The position numbers and the translations under genes were made by a program. The notes beneath the pieces are model-generated. The model had not been told where the DNA came from and searched no databases. It saw nothing but the letters and a program-made list of their open reading frames with translations. From Monodelphis domestica (lineage: Eukaryota > Chordata > Mammalia > Didelphimorphia > Didelphidae): a DNA stretch of 64,000 bases. Position 1 is the first letter of the stretch; each line of letters begins with the position of its first letter. Shown one piece after another: positions 46,024 through 58,000 of the stretch. The stretch is taken from contig NC_077228.1 of the NCBI RefSeq assembly GCF_027887165.1, positions 209,614,643 through 209,678,642 of the forward strand, given 5' to 3'.

Positions 46024-49000
46024 GTAGGGCTAAGGACCAGGAGGGCTTGGTTATGAGTGAATTGAACATTTGGGGGGATCCTAGAAGTCTCATGGAATAA
46101 GGGTCACAAAGTCATGTATTTTAATTTGCCATCATGGCAAGAGAGATTCCTGATCCGGAGTAGTCAAGAGATGTGACATGTTGGGACTGAAGTAAAACCC
46201 CGACTAATTAGAAAGTCTTAGGGGAAGGGTTTAGACTGAACTTTAAAAGCCCACATGTGATTTAAGGACCATATTGGGTTGGGAATTCAGGAACTCAGTC
46301 TCTTGGGCTCCAGTCCCTTTCTGAACTCAAGCCTGCTCCTTGACTGGCCTTATTTTGTCTGGCCTGTCCACATGGTTAGCTGACCCATGGGGAATGTAAG
46401 ACCCAATGTGACCAGGGACTTTGAATTAGTTAGGCTGGTAAAATTTTTTTCTTTCTCTATTTTTTTTCTCCTTACTAATAAGTACTTACAAATTTAGTAT
46501 AAAATCTCTAAGATTAATTTTTATTCATAACAGTTGGGTGTAAAAAAGAATGTAGTATAATGGCAAGAGTATTGGTCAGAAGTTCTAGGTTCTCTTATCT
46601 ATACCACTAATTTGAAGCAAGCCACATCCATTTCCTGGGTCTCCGTTTCTACCTCTGTAAAATAGGAAATTGAACTAAATGATCTCAAAGGACCCCACTT
46701 TCTGACTTACGATGTTATCATTCTTCCCTAGAAGAGGATGACCATAGTCTCCCCAACTCTCCCAAAAGAACATCAGAAAGTGAGGAAGAGGCAAATACAT
46801 TCCTGAAAGAGTATGAAAAGACAGCTCTAATTGTGTGGCATGATTATGTGGAAGCTGCCTGGAATTACAACACCAACATCACTCTGTATAATCGTCAGCA
46901 AATGGTGGGCCTCTTTAACCCTGCCTTCCCCAGACTCTTCTCTCCTCTTGGTTGCATCCACTCCCAGGTCTTTCCTCTATTTTTACCCTGAATACTAAAG
47001 CACCAGTAAGTCTTTGGGGCCCATACACCACTTGTCCCAGGGAATAAGGGAAAGGAAATATCTAGCCCCAAATCACCTACAATTGGTCCCCACTAAGTTT
47101 TTTTTCTTTTCCAGGCTTAAATGCCCCCAATTCTTTAAGTCCTCCCATAGGGCTGAGATAAATGAAAAGAGAACTCTAAAGTCAATGGCACACAGATGCA
47201 GGCTTCCCTATCTCCTAAGCTCCCAGATTTTTTGAGAGCCAATCTAATGAAGTAGACTGGACTTGGAATCAGGAAGATGTGTATTCAAATCCAATAATCA
47301 TCAGATACTTAATGGCTGTGTGGCCCTAGTCACTGAAAAACCATGGGCTTCAAACAATTTCCTTATATATAAACAGAGAGATTAAGACTCATGGCCTCTA
47401 TGGTCCCTTTCAACTCTAAATCTATGTTCTAAGTGCCCTTTTATTGTCTTCTTAGGCTTTCTAGGAGGGGACAGAGCATCCAGGGTGAGGTGGCCTCTTA
47501 CATCAGGATTAAGTGCTCAAATGAAGGCAGAACTTAGGCTTCTTAGTGCCTTTCCAAACTCTCTGAGATAAGAACCTGTAACTTTTTTTTCCACCTTCCT
47601 GTGTTTAATGCATCTGAGATCCCAGGTCCCCTTTTTATCCATCCCATAATATTTATAGACTTGCATCTTCCCAAAGCTGAGAGTCTTGGCACTGGAAGGG
47701 CAAGAATAGGGAGAGTTAGCAAAAGTAAAGTTGGGGCAGAAAGGAAGAGAGAGGGTAAAATGTCTCTAGAGCTAAATGTGGGTACTGTACTTTCTTGTTT
47801 GAGACCCTTTCCTCCCTACAAAGCCCCCAAGGAGTTCCCCTTTCTTCTCTCTCATGATACATTCTATGACTTCCTCCTTTCTGGACCCTTCCCAGCTGGA
47901 AAAGAACTTCCTGATGGCTCAGCATACATTATATTATGGCACAAAGGCTCTCCAATTTAATATCACCAACTTCACTGACCCACTACTGAAGCGCATCCTG
48001 TGGAAGCTGAGGGAAATGGAGAGGGCCATCCTTCCCCAGGATGACCTTATGGAGGTAATAGGCCCAAGACAAAAGCCATTGTTCCCAAATTCTTCCTGAG
48101 CCCATCCCCTAATTGCCAGGCTATTGTGTAAAGCACTCAGGGATTCAGGACTTACTGATGGCCCCTCCCTGCCCAATAAAAGAATAAATAGGGCTCAGGG
48201 ATACATCTGTTAGTGACTGGCTCTTAGGAAATAGATGGGTTAAGGGAGCCAGAATGAGGGGGGTCTAGGAAAAGAACAGGGAATTGCAAACATATAAAGA
48301 GTGACTTCATTTCTGATATTACTCACACTGGTCCCCTGAATATGATATAAGGAAGAGAAATAGATGTGCAGTTAACATCTAGGTCTAGTACCCTCCCTCA
48401 TTACCTTCAGTTGTCCTTGGGGGTAAAGGAAGCAAAAATTTGGCATTTGTAGGAAAACTGTACCCCTTTTCTGAACTTTTGGGACTTAGGTATGGGTCAT
48501 AAAGAAGATAGCATGAAATTCAGGCAATCATGAATGCCTCCTCTTTAATGGGATCGAGGGGAAGACTGGGAAGTCTGAGGAGATATATTTGAGTGTGGGG
48601 AATGTGAGATGAAGGTGAAGAACACAATCATGCTTGGGGATAACATCTATTCTTCCCACCTCCAGTACAATCAACTTCTAACAAATATGGAGACAATCTA
48701 CAACATGGGTGATGTGTGCTCAGAAGAGGGACCTTGCATGTTCCTGGAGCCTGGTGAGCTTAGAGACAAGGGCAGAGAAAAGTGCAACCCTCTTGTTCTC
48801 CATTGGATCCCTATCCTACTCGTGCCCTCCATCAATACATACTCTACCACCTTCTTACTCTTCTGCTTCCTAATGGGGTGAATGGAGAAGGTATAGTCTA
48901 GATACCGCCTGAGAGGTATCACTGGTCCTACCTTCAACACTTAGGGTCTAAATCAGGAAAGAAAGGAGTAGGAAAAGGGCATTATTGATAGAGAGTCAAA

Positions 49001-52000
49001 GTGTCCATGACATGATTGGGGTTAGAGAGGAAAAAAACTCTGGAGGCTCTCATCCTTGCCCTCTAGTTCTTAACCTTTTCTATGCCATAGACCCTTTGGG
49101 TAGATGAGTGGAAGCATTTGGACTCCCTAGGATAATATTTTTAAAAGCATAAAACTCATAGGATTACCAAGGGTAGTAAAAATAATTTTTCCTGTCCAAG
49201 TTTATGGGCCCCCTAAAATCTATTGACAGATTTTGGGGTTTTCTGTGGACCCCAAGTTTAGATCCCTTGCTCCCAAGTGTGCTTTTGCTTGATGATACTC
49301 ATATAGAGCTTCCAGTCTTGGCCCTCATCATATGTGAGTCTAGACAGAGACTGTAAGGAACTTTGGAAATTCTATGGAGACTAGAGGATAGAGTAGAAAG
49401 GCAAGAAATGAGGATGAGGGGAAGGAGTCTATTTCTTCCAAAAAGGCTTTGCCAGAAAAGGCTAATGGTATGGAGGAGGGGAGGAGTGGGAAAGGAGAAG
49501 AGCCTAGGAAATGGTGGGCAAGGGTCATAGGACTGCAGAACCTGAATATCTGTTACAAACTCTTCCTCCCTGGACTCAGACCTTCTAAAGGTGATGGCCT
49601 TCTCCAGGAACTATAATGAACTTCTCTGGGCATGGCAAGGTTGGAGGGACACTATGGGCCAACAGCTGCGCCCCATCTACACTCGGTTTGTGGAGCTCAG
49701 CAACAAGGCTGCCAGGCTCAATGGTAAGGCAAATGAGACCCTCAATCTCCTATTGTTCTCCATTGACCACTTGGATTCATGCCCCTAAGTCTCCTTAGAA
49801 ATTCCCAACTCATTGAGGACACAGGTCCTCAGTGGCCCCCTACTCCCCAAAGACATTAATCCTATAAAAAGGGGAAAAAAGAAAGGTTATAACTATATCA
49901 TAAAAGGGAGTGGTCCTGATTTTAGTGGGAAGGAACCCTAGGGAGAAAATTCCAAGTTCTCTGATCTCTTTTCACCAGATCCTAGGGCCGTGATGGTGAA
50001 CCTATGACGTATTTTTGATGACATGTGGCCGCATGTGGCCGCATACAGAGAAGTATGGGGCTGCCTGCCGAGAAGGACTTTTCATCCTTGGCTCCTGCAT
50101 GGCCAGGCACAGTAGCCAAGGATAAAACATTTGCTGTAGTGTAGTGTAGACACTCTGTGCCAGTGGTCTGAAGACCAAAACAACAGAACTCTGGCATAGA
50201 ACATCTAATTCTGGAACTTCCGGTTAGGCCGTTAGGGGATCTTTGACCTCATTTCCAGCAGTCAGAGCAGGGAGCAGTGGAATGCCTGGGGAGGGGGGGG
50301 TGGGGATATGCATCTCTGGGGGCCCTGTGATCACCATTATCAGCAATCACATAACCACAGCAACCATCATCCAATCTACTGTTCTGGGGTGTAGTGGATT
50401 TCTAATTGACCATCATTTCTGAGATAAGTGAGGGGGAGGCTGGGAGAGGCGAGGGCCTGTGCTATGGGTGCCATTTCCTGCCATTAGAAATAGTGGCTGC
50501 CATCTTAATTTACATAAGGAACACCATATTGCAGCATAGTGCAGACTCCATTTCACTGCTATTACTGTTGTACATCCTTATTAACCCTATTTCTGTTTAT
50601 TAACTCTGCCCTTTCCTAAAAGATAGTTACACAGGCCATCTTGTGGTCAGTTAGGCTAGTTAACTCCTAATTGCCTGCAAGGCTAACAGGCTATCTATAA
50701 TTCTATCTTCTGTCATTGTCCCTTGATGGAGAACCCAAAAAATAAAAAAAATAAAAAAACCAAGGTTCAGTAAAGGAAGTGGTAGTAGCAGTAGCCTACT
50801 CTTTCTTTCTTTTTTTTTTTTAACCCTTACCTTCCATCTTGGAGTCAATACTGTGTATTGGCTTCAAGGCAGAAGAGTGGTAAGGGCTAGGCAATGGTGG
50901 TCAAGTGACTTGCCCAGGGTCACACAGCTGGGAAGTGTCTGAGGCCACATTTGAATCCCAAAACCTCCTGTCTCTAGGCCTGGCTCTCAATCCACTGAGC
51001 TACCCAGCTGTCCTCAGTAACCAACCCTTTCAAGAGACATGGACTGAGATGTATGGCATTATAGAAAAAAATGGCAGATCATTTTGTGTTCCATGTACTG
51101 AAATGGTAGTAAGCAGAATGTGGAATATAAATAGACATTTTGAAACTAATCATTCTCAGCTCTTGAAAAAAAAAGTGAGGATGAAAGGAAGGAATACATT
51201 TCTAGGCAGCTACACCTTTATAAGAGCCAATCTAATTCCATCATTAAATTTGTAAAAGGCTCTACAAATTTAACATCTGCAAGTTTGAGCATTGCTTACT
51301 CCATAGCTCAGCATTAAAGAAACTCTCCTAAGATGTGCACCAGTTTTATTTCACAATATGCAGAATAAAGATGCAATTATTAAGAGAATATCTGAGTTAC
51401 CACTCGGTAAAAATATCACAAAAGACTGAATAATGAGACTGAACATAAGCATACAACATCAATTAAATAGAGACAAGTAATTTTAAATATTTTTTCATCT
51501 CTTTTGATGAAACTACTGATGTCACATCACATGCTCAGTTGGCCATTATTGGTTGATATTCTGATGGTCTCAGAATGAGAAAAGAGTTGATAAAATTAGT
51601 AAGGGTGCCAACAAGTATATCAGGAAGTGAAATATTTAAGGCTGTTATACAAGCATTCTGTGACCTAAGCATTGATATCTCTAAAGTTGCATCAGTGACA
51701 ATAGATGGGGCACCAGACATGGTGGGGAAAAAAGTTGGATTTGTCAAATTGTTTACAGAAGCTATTGGACATCTGATTGTGCCTTTTCATTGTATTATCC
51801 ATCAGGAGGTTTTATGTGCCAAGGCAGGATTCACCGACTTAAATGACTTAATGTCAGTTGTTACAAAAATAGTTACTTTAATATCTGCTCTCCCCCTTCA
51901 CAAGCAAGAATTTTCTGCCCTTTTACTGGAGGTTGATTCCACCTACAGTGGACTGCTGATGTACAGTAATGTAAGATGGCTGAGCTGAGGCAAAGTTCTT

Positions 52001-55000
52001 GAGTGCTTTGTGGAGTGCTTTGAAGAAATTAAGGTATTTCTTGAGGATAAGGATCTGGGAAACTTTCCTCAGCTCAATGATGATAAGTGGGTCAATATCC
52101 TGATGTTTTTTACAGATCTCTCTGTTCATAGTAATGAACTGGACTTAAAGTTTTTGGCAAAAGTATTGATGTTATTTTTGGATATGTAAAAGCTTTTGAA
52201 AGGAAACTTAAAATTTTCAAGAGATGACTACAGCAGTTAAGGGGACATGATTGAGAAGAGACTCTAAATGAACACCCTAATGCAAATACCAACAACATGG
52301 AAATGGGTTCAAATCAAGGACACATGTGATACCCAGTGGAATCGCACGTTGGCTATGGGAAAGGGGGGGGGGGAGGAAAAGAAAATGACCTTTGTTTCCA
52401 ATTAATAATGTTTGAAAATGACCAAATAAAACAATGTTTAAAAAAAAAAGAAAAAATTTCAAGCGAGATATAGAAACTAAAACTTATATTTTCCTCCAGT
52501 AACAAAGTATTTTGAGAAGGCCAGTACAGCTGTACAAAATGAAATGGAACCCTTGCATATAAAGTACCAGCATGTTTTAGACTCATTACTTGACCAGTTC
52601 AGTGATAGATTTAATCAATTTAGAAGCCTAGGACAGACCATGAAAATAATTAAGTATCCTGATGTAGTAGTCTACAGTAGTTTGGAATTAAATGGTTTCC
52701 AATGGATGCAATTTGATGATTTAGAGATGAAACCTGCAGAATTTCAAGATAGCATCTGGCTCAGGTGACTTGAGGTCAAAGCTTGAGAATCTGGAAAGGG
52801 GCTGCTTGGAGAATCAAGAGAAGTACCATTACGAACAGGAAATTTGGAGTGCCTGGAACCAATTACCAGACACTTTTAGCACCCTGAAAAATATAGCAAT
52901 GGTTTTACTCACAATTTTTCCCTCTACATACTTTTGTGAGACCTTATTCTCAGCATAAATCAAAACCAACAAAAGAAACAGATTTACAGATGAAATTAGT
53001 AGCACTTACTTAGGCTTGAAGTGTACAAAATACCAACATTTAATTGACGATTTAGCCAATGAAATTCAGCAACAAAAAAAAAGTCACTAATAGGCAGGTT
53101 AGTTTAAGAATTCTCCCCCCCCCTTTACTTATATTAGTTCATGGCACCCCACACAAGTTAAATAATATCAAGACCAACAAAAGAAACTGACCAATGAACA
53201 AAGTCACTAAGCAGATAAGCTAAATAATTAGTTTTGAGTTTATTAAATAGAGTTATATATTACAATTACACATTTTTGTTATTTAAACCATAAATATCGT
53301 GAAATTATAGATTTTTCTTGAAGTGACACCACCCGAGTTATGCTCGGTTTTTTGGCGAATTTTGACACACCAAGCTCAAAAGGTTGCCCATCACTGGGGC
53401 TAAGGCAAGAGATAAGATAAAGAATATAATATGCATTTGGAGCAATGGGTAGAAATCTGGAACTAAAATCAGGAAAACTCATCTTCCTGAGTTCAAATCT
53501 GACCTCAGAGAGTTGTTAGCTGTGTGACCACATAAGTCATTTAACCCTGTTTGACTCAGTTTTCTCATTTGTCAAATGAATTGGAGAACTGGAGAAGAAA
53601 ATGGCAAACCACTCCAATATCTTTGCAAAGAAAATCCCAAATGGGGTCATGAAGAGTTGGGCATGGATAAGCAACAAAAATAATATGCATTTATGCTACT
53701 TGATACTTTTCAAAGCTCATTCCCACCTATTACCTAATTTGATTCTGTCATCAGGTCAACAGGGCAGTTGTGCCCATTTTTAGGATGAGTAAACTAGTCT
53801 AGGAGAGATTAAATAACTTGCTCAAGGTTATACAGCTAATTAACTATAGAATTGCAACCTAACTCTACTCTTAATGTTGTGCTCTTCCCACTGAAAGATG
53901 AAGGAACTAGGGATAGGTAGTAACCCAGATGAAATGTCAAGAATCTTTTATCTCTGTGTCTTGCCTTTCTTCCCATCTTTTCCATCCCAGGTCACACAGA
54001 TACAGGGGCCTCCTGGAGACAGATATATGAGTCACCCACCTTGGAACAAGACCTTGAGCAGCTCTATCAGCAACTAGAACCACTCTACCTAAACCTGCAT
54101 GCTTATGTGCGCCGAGCTCTTTACAATTACTATGGATCTCAATACATTAACCTAAAGGGATCCATTCCTGCCCACCTACTGGGTAAGTTGGATATAGGAG
54201 CAAGGGCAAAGGAACCTGAAGGAAGAGCCAGAGGAATTTAAAAAGAGGGAGACTGTTGCCAGGATACTGGAGCTGGAGAGTCATGGGAACTTTGGTGAAT
54301 AAATGAGGGTGATCAGAGAGAGAGTAGAGAATGTGATATAGGAGAAAGAATGGATGTAGGATTGGTGAATCTGGACTTTGAAACTGACTTACTTACTTCA
54401 TTTTTAAAAATCCATACTTTCCATCGTTGAATCAATATTATGTATTGGTTCTAAGGCAAAAGGGTAGTAAGGGCTAGGTGATAGAGGTTAAAAGACTTGC
54501 CCAGGATCATGTAGCTAGGAAGTATCTGAGTCTAGATTTGAACCCAGGACCTTCTATCTCCAGGCCTGGCTCTCTATCCACTGAGCAACCTAGCTGTCCC
54601 CTTTATTTTTATTTTAAAGGGGAAGATTTGTGACCTTGAGCTAGTCTTTTATCTGAACCTTGGTTTCCTTATCTTTAAAACGAGGGAGTTGGACTAAATC
54701 AGAAGTTCTGACAGAAACCCTTTTTTGACATATGGGCCCTTCTGGGAATCCAGTAAAGCTTATGGGCCCCATTTTGGAATATTGTTTTTAAACACATAAA
54801 ACAAAATACATAGGATTAGAGAAGCTAAGCTCTGATATTCTCTGATCCTATACCAAGGATTGGGGATCAGAAATGGTGATAAGGGGAGGGGAGAAAGACC
54901 AGGTAATGCAAATTGAGAGGATGCCCATCAATTGGGGAATGACTGAACAAGTTGTGGTATATGATTTGGTGGAATTCTATTGTGCTATAAGAAATGAAAA

Positions 55001-58000
55001 GCAGGAGGAAAGACTTCTATGAACTGATGCAAAGTAAAGTGAGCAAAACCCAGAGATCATTGTATATCATAACAGCAATATTGTACATTGATCTACTATG
55101 AATGATTTATCTATTATCAGCAATAGAGTGATCAAAGACCAAAGGACATAATGAAAAATGCTATCCACCTCCAGAGAAAGAACTGATGGATGAATTCATA
55201 CCAGAGCATATTTTTTAAAAACAACTTTACTTTTCTTATTTGTTTGGTTTTTTTGGTCCATTTTGTTTTATATGACCAATACAGAAATGTTTTACATGAC
55301 TACACATGTATTCCCTATATCAAAATTCTAGCCTTCTCAATGTGTAGGGAAGGAGAGGATTTAAAACTCAATTTTAAAAAATGGTTGTTAAAAATGTTTT
55401 CATATGTAATTAGAAAAAATATTAAGAAAGAAAAAAGAAAAGAAGGAAGGAAGAAGGAAGGAAGGAAGGAAGGAAGGAAGGAAGGAAGGAAGGAAGGAAG
55501 GAAGGAAGGAAGGAAGGAAGGAAGGAAGGAAGGAAGGGAGGGAGGGAGGGAGAAGAAAAAAAGAGTGAACAGAAAGATCAGGCAGAGCAGGGGAGAAAAA
55601 GAATCTTGTGCTCCTTTTTTTCCCCTGAGGTTAAGTAGAATAACATTTCTTTCTCCATTCCTTCTTATTTCCTTCCTTTTCCCTATGTTATCGTTTGTCC
55701 TGCTGCTCCTCTTCCTAGGGAATATGTGGGGTCAGTCCTGGATCAACATAATTGACCTAGTCATACCCTTTCCTTTATCCACCAGAATAAACGTCACCAT
55801 GCTCATGAAAAGCCAGGTAAGTATCTAATTTGACCCTGCCCCCTACTGCTTGACCTCTAACCCTATTTTGTAACCTCATATACTCCTGCTTTTCCAGCCT
55901 GCCCCAGCAAATGGAGAAGGCATTTCTTGTTGTGCTGACAAACTGGAGAAGGCAGTAACCCATATTCCCTTCTTGACCTTATAGCACTGGACACCCTATA
56001 AGATGTTTGAGGAGGCTGACAAATTCTTCCAGTCTCTGGGGCTGTTCCCTGTTCTCCCTGAATTCTGGGCCAAATCAATGTTGGAGAAGCCAGGGGATGG
56101 AAGAGCAATGTCGTGCCAAGCTTCTGCCTGGGACTTCTATGATGGAAAGGACTTCAGGTGCTCATTAAGGAAGCCAAAGAACGTAATGTGTACCAGTCTA
56201 GTTTTAGCAGTATTAGAAATCTCTCTCACACACTTTCTCTTTCACTTTCCCTCTCTTTTGCTTTCTCTCTTTTCTACTTTCACTTTCACTTTCTCTCCTT
56301 TGCTTTCTCTTTCACTTTCCCTCTCTTTCTCTTTTTCACCTTCTCTCTCTTTCTCTCTCTCAACCTCTCCTCTCTCTTTATGTCTCTCTGACTATCTTGC
56401 TATTTCTGTCTCTCTTAATCTCTCTCTTTGACTTTCTCTCTTTTTCACTTTCTCTCTCTCTTGCTTTTCTTTCTCTTTTGCTTTCTCTCTCTCACTTTCT
56501 CTCACTTTTGCTTTCTCTTTCACTTTCTCTCTTTTTCACTTTCTCTTTTTTGTTTTCTCTCTCTCTCCTCTCTCTCTCTCCCCCTCCTCTCTCTCTGACT
56601 GTCTCTCTTACTATCTCTGTCTCTTTCAATCTCTCTCACTTTCCCTCTCTTTTTTGCTTTCTCTTTTTCACTTTCTCTCTTTCCCTTCTTCCCTCTCTTT
56701 TCTCTTTGTCTGTCTCTCTCTCTATGTCTCTGTCTCAATCTCTCTCTCTTTTGCTTTCCCTCTCTCTTTTTCATTCTCTCTCTGTCTCTCAACCTCTCCT
56801 CTTTGTCTCTGTCAGTCTCTCTGACTACCTCTGTCTCTGTCTCAATCTCTCTCTCTCTTTTTTGCTTTCCCTCTCTCTCCCTTTTGTTTTCTCTCTCCCC
56901 CCTCTCTCTGTCTCTCAATCTCTCTTCTCTCTTTGTCTGTCTCTCTGTCTCTCTCAATATCTCTGTCTCTATCTCAATCTCTCTTTCTGTCTTTCTCCCT
57001 CTTTCTCTCTGTCTCTCTGTAACTCACCCTGTCTGTTTCTGTCTCTATCTCTCTCTGTGTGTCTCTGACTCTATCTCTCTCCATCTCTCTCACTCTCTCT
57101 GTCTCTTCTCTCTATCTTTCATCTACGTAGGTCAGTGCAGTGGTGAAAACACCAGGCTTAGAGTCAGGAGATTTGGGTTTTAGTCCCTACTCTGCCACTG
57201 ATTTACCCTGTGACCTTAAGCAAGTGATGTCCCCTTTTGGAAACCTCAGTTTCCCATCTAAAACATTAAAAATAGACTATGTAAGCTCTACCATCTATCT
57301 ATTCCAACCCTAACAGTCTATGATTATGTGATACCAGGGGTAAAGGCTCTGCGTTCTTGTTTAGTCACCCAACCTAACATTTTAGTATCTTGACAGCTTA
57401 GAATCTTCACTCTGAAGAACTGGAAATCTCTCCTGCTTTAATAAAGCATCATATATTTTTGTTAAGACCCACTGAAATTCCAGGTGGAACTTATTGTTAT
57501 TCCCCTCATAAAAACTCCAAAGATTAAATGAATTCAACAAACGCTTTTTGAGCATTAGCTGTACAAGACTCAGTGGAGAACCCAAAGAAGTATAGGGATA
57601 TGATCACTGAGTTTGCAGCCGTTTGGGGCTAACAAATAAGGACATGAAAGACTATGCTACCGCAGTTACTGTAAGATGGCATTACCAGACAGTACATGGT
57701 GAATTGTCAAAGGAGTTATACAGATAATAAGTTTAGAGGCATGAGTTTAAAGGCACAATAACTGCCACGAGATTAGAAGGAGAGATCTTGGGAGATCTCT
57801 GGGAGAAGAAGAGACTTGAGCTGGGTCCTAAACGATAGGTAAAGCTCAAGCCCCTAGATGGTGCAGTGGATAGAGTGCCTGAAGTCATAAAGACTCATCT
57901 TCTGGAATTCCAATCTGGCCTCAGATACTTATGAGCTATGTGAACCTGAGCAAGTCACTTAACTCTCTTTGCTGTAGAACCCTCATCTGTAAACTGAGTT

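Larger units (their letters stand above)
49988..53398 (+). mobile_element. Decayed autonomous hAT (Charlie-like) transposon
   Basis: About 3.4 kb in the fourth ACE3 intron. Left end CCGTGATGGTGAACC, right end GGTTGCCCATCACTG, matching as inverted repeats. Possible degraded duplication CCTAGGGC / GCTAAGGC. Carries a transposase pseudogene (about 51020-53090) and nested SINE and L1 pieces. Confidence 0.75.

Noticed and set aside
50905..51255. 116-codon frame as a possible zinc-finger gene
   Set aside because: A SINE fused by chance to the first part of the decayed hAT transposase; stops follow.
55190..55828. 212-codon frame running into an ACE3 exon
   Set aside because: Joins an L1 tail, the GGAA repeat and intron to the exon at 55719; the acceptor TTCCTAG and homology show the exon starts at 55719.
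56397..57068. 223-codon open frame of mostly Leu/Ser/Phe
   Set aside because: It lies wholly in the CT-rich intron tract; the composition removes stops, and the matching minus-strand Arg/Glu frame is equally artificial.
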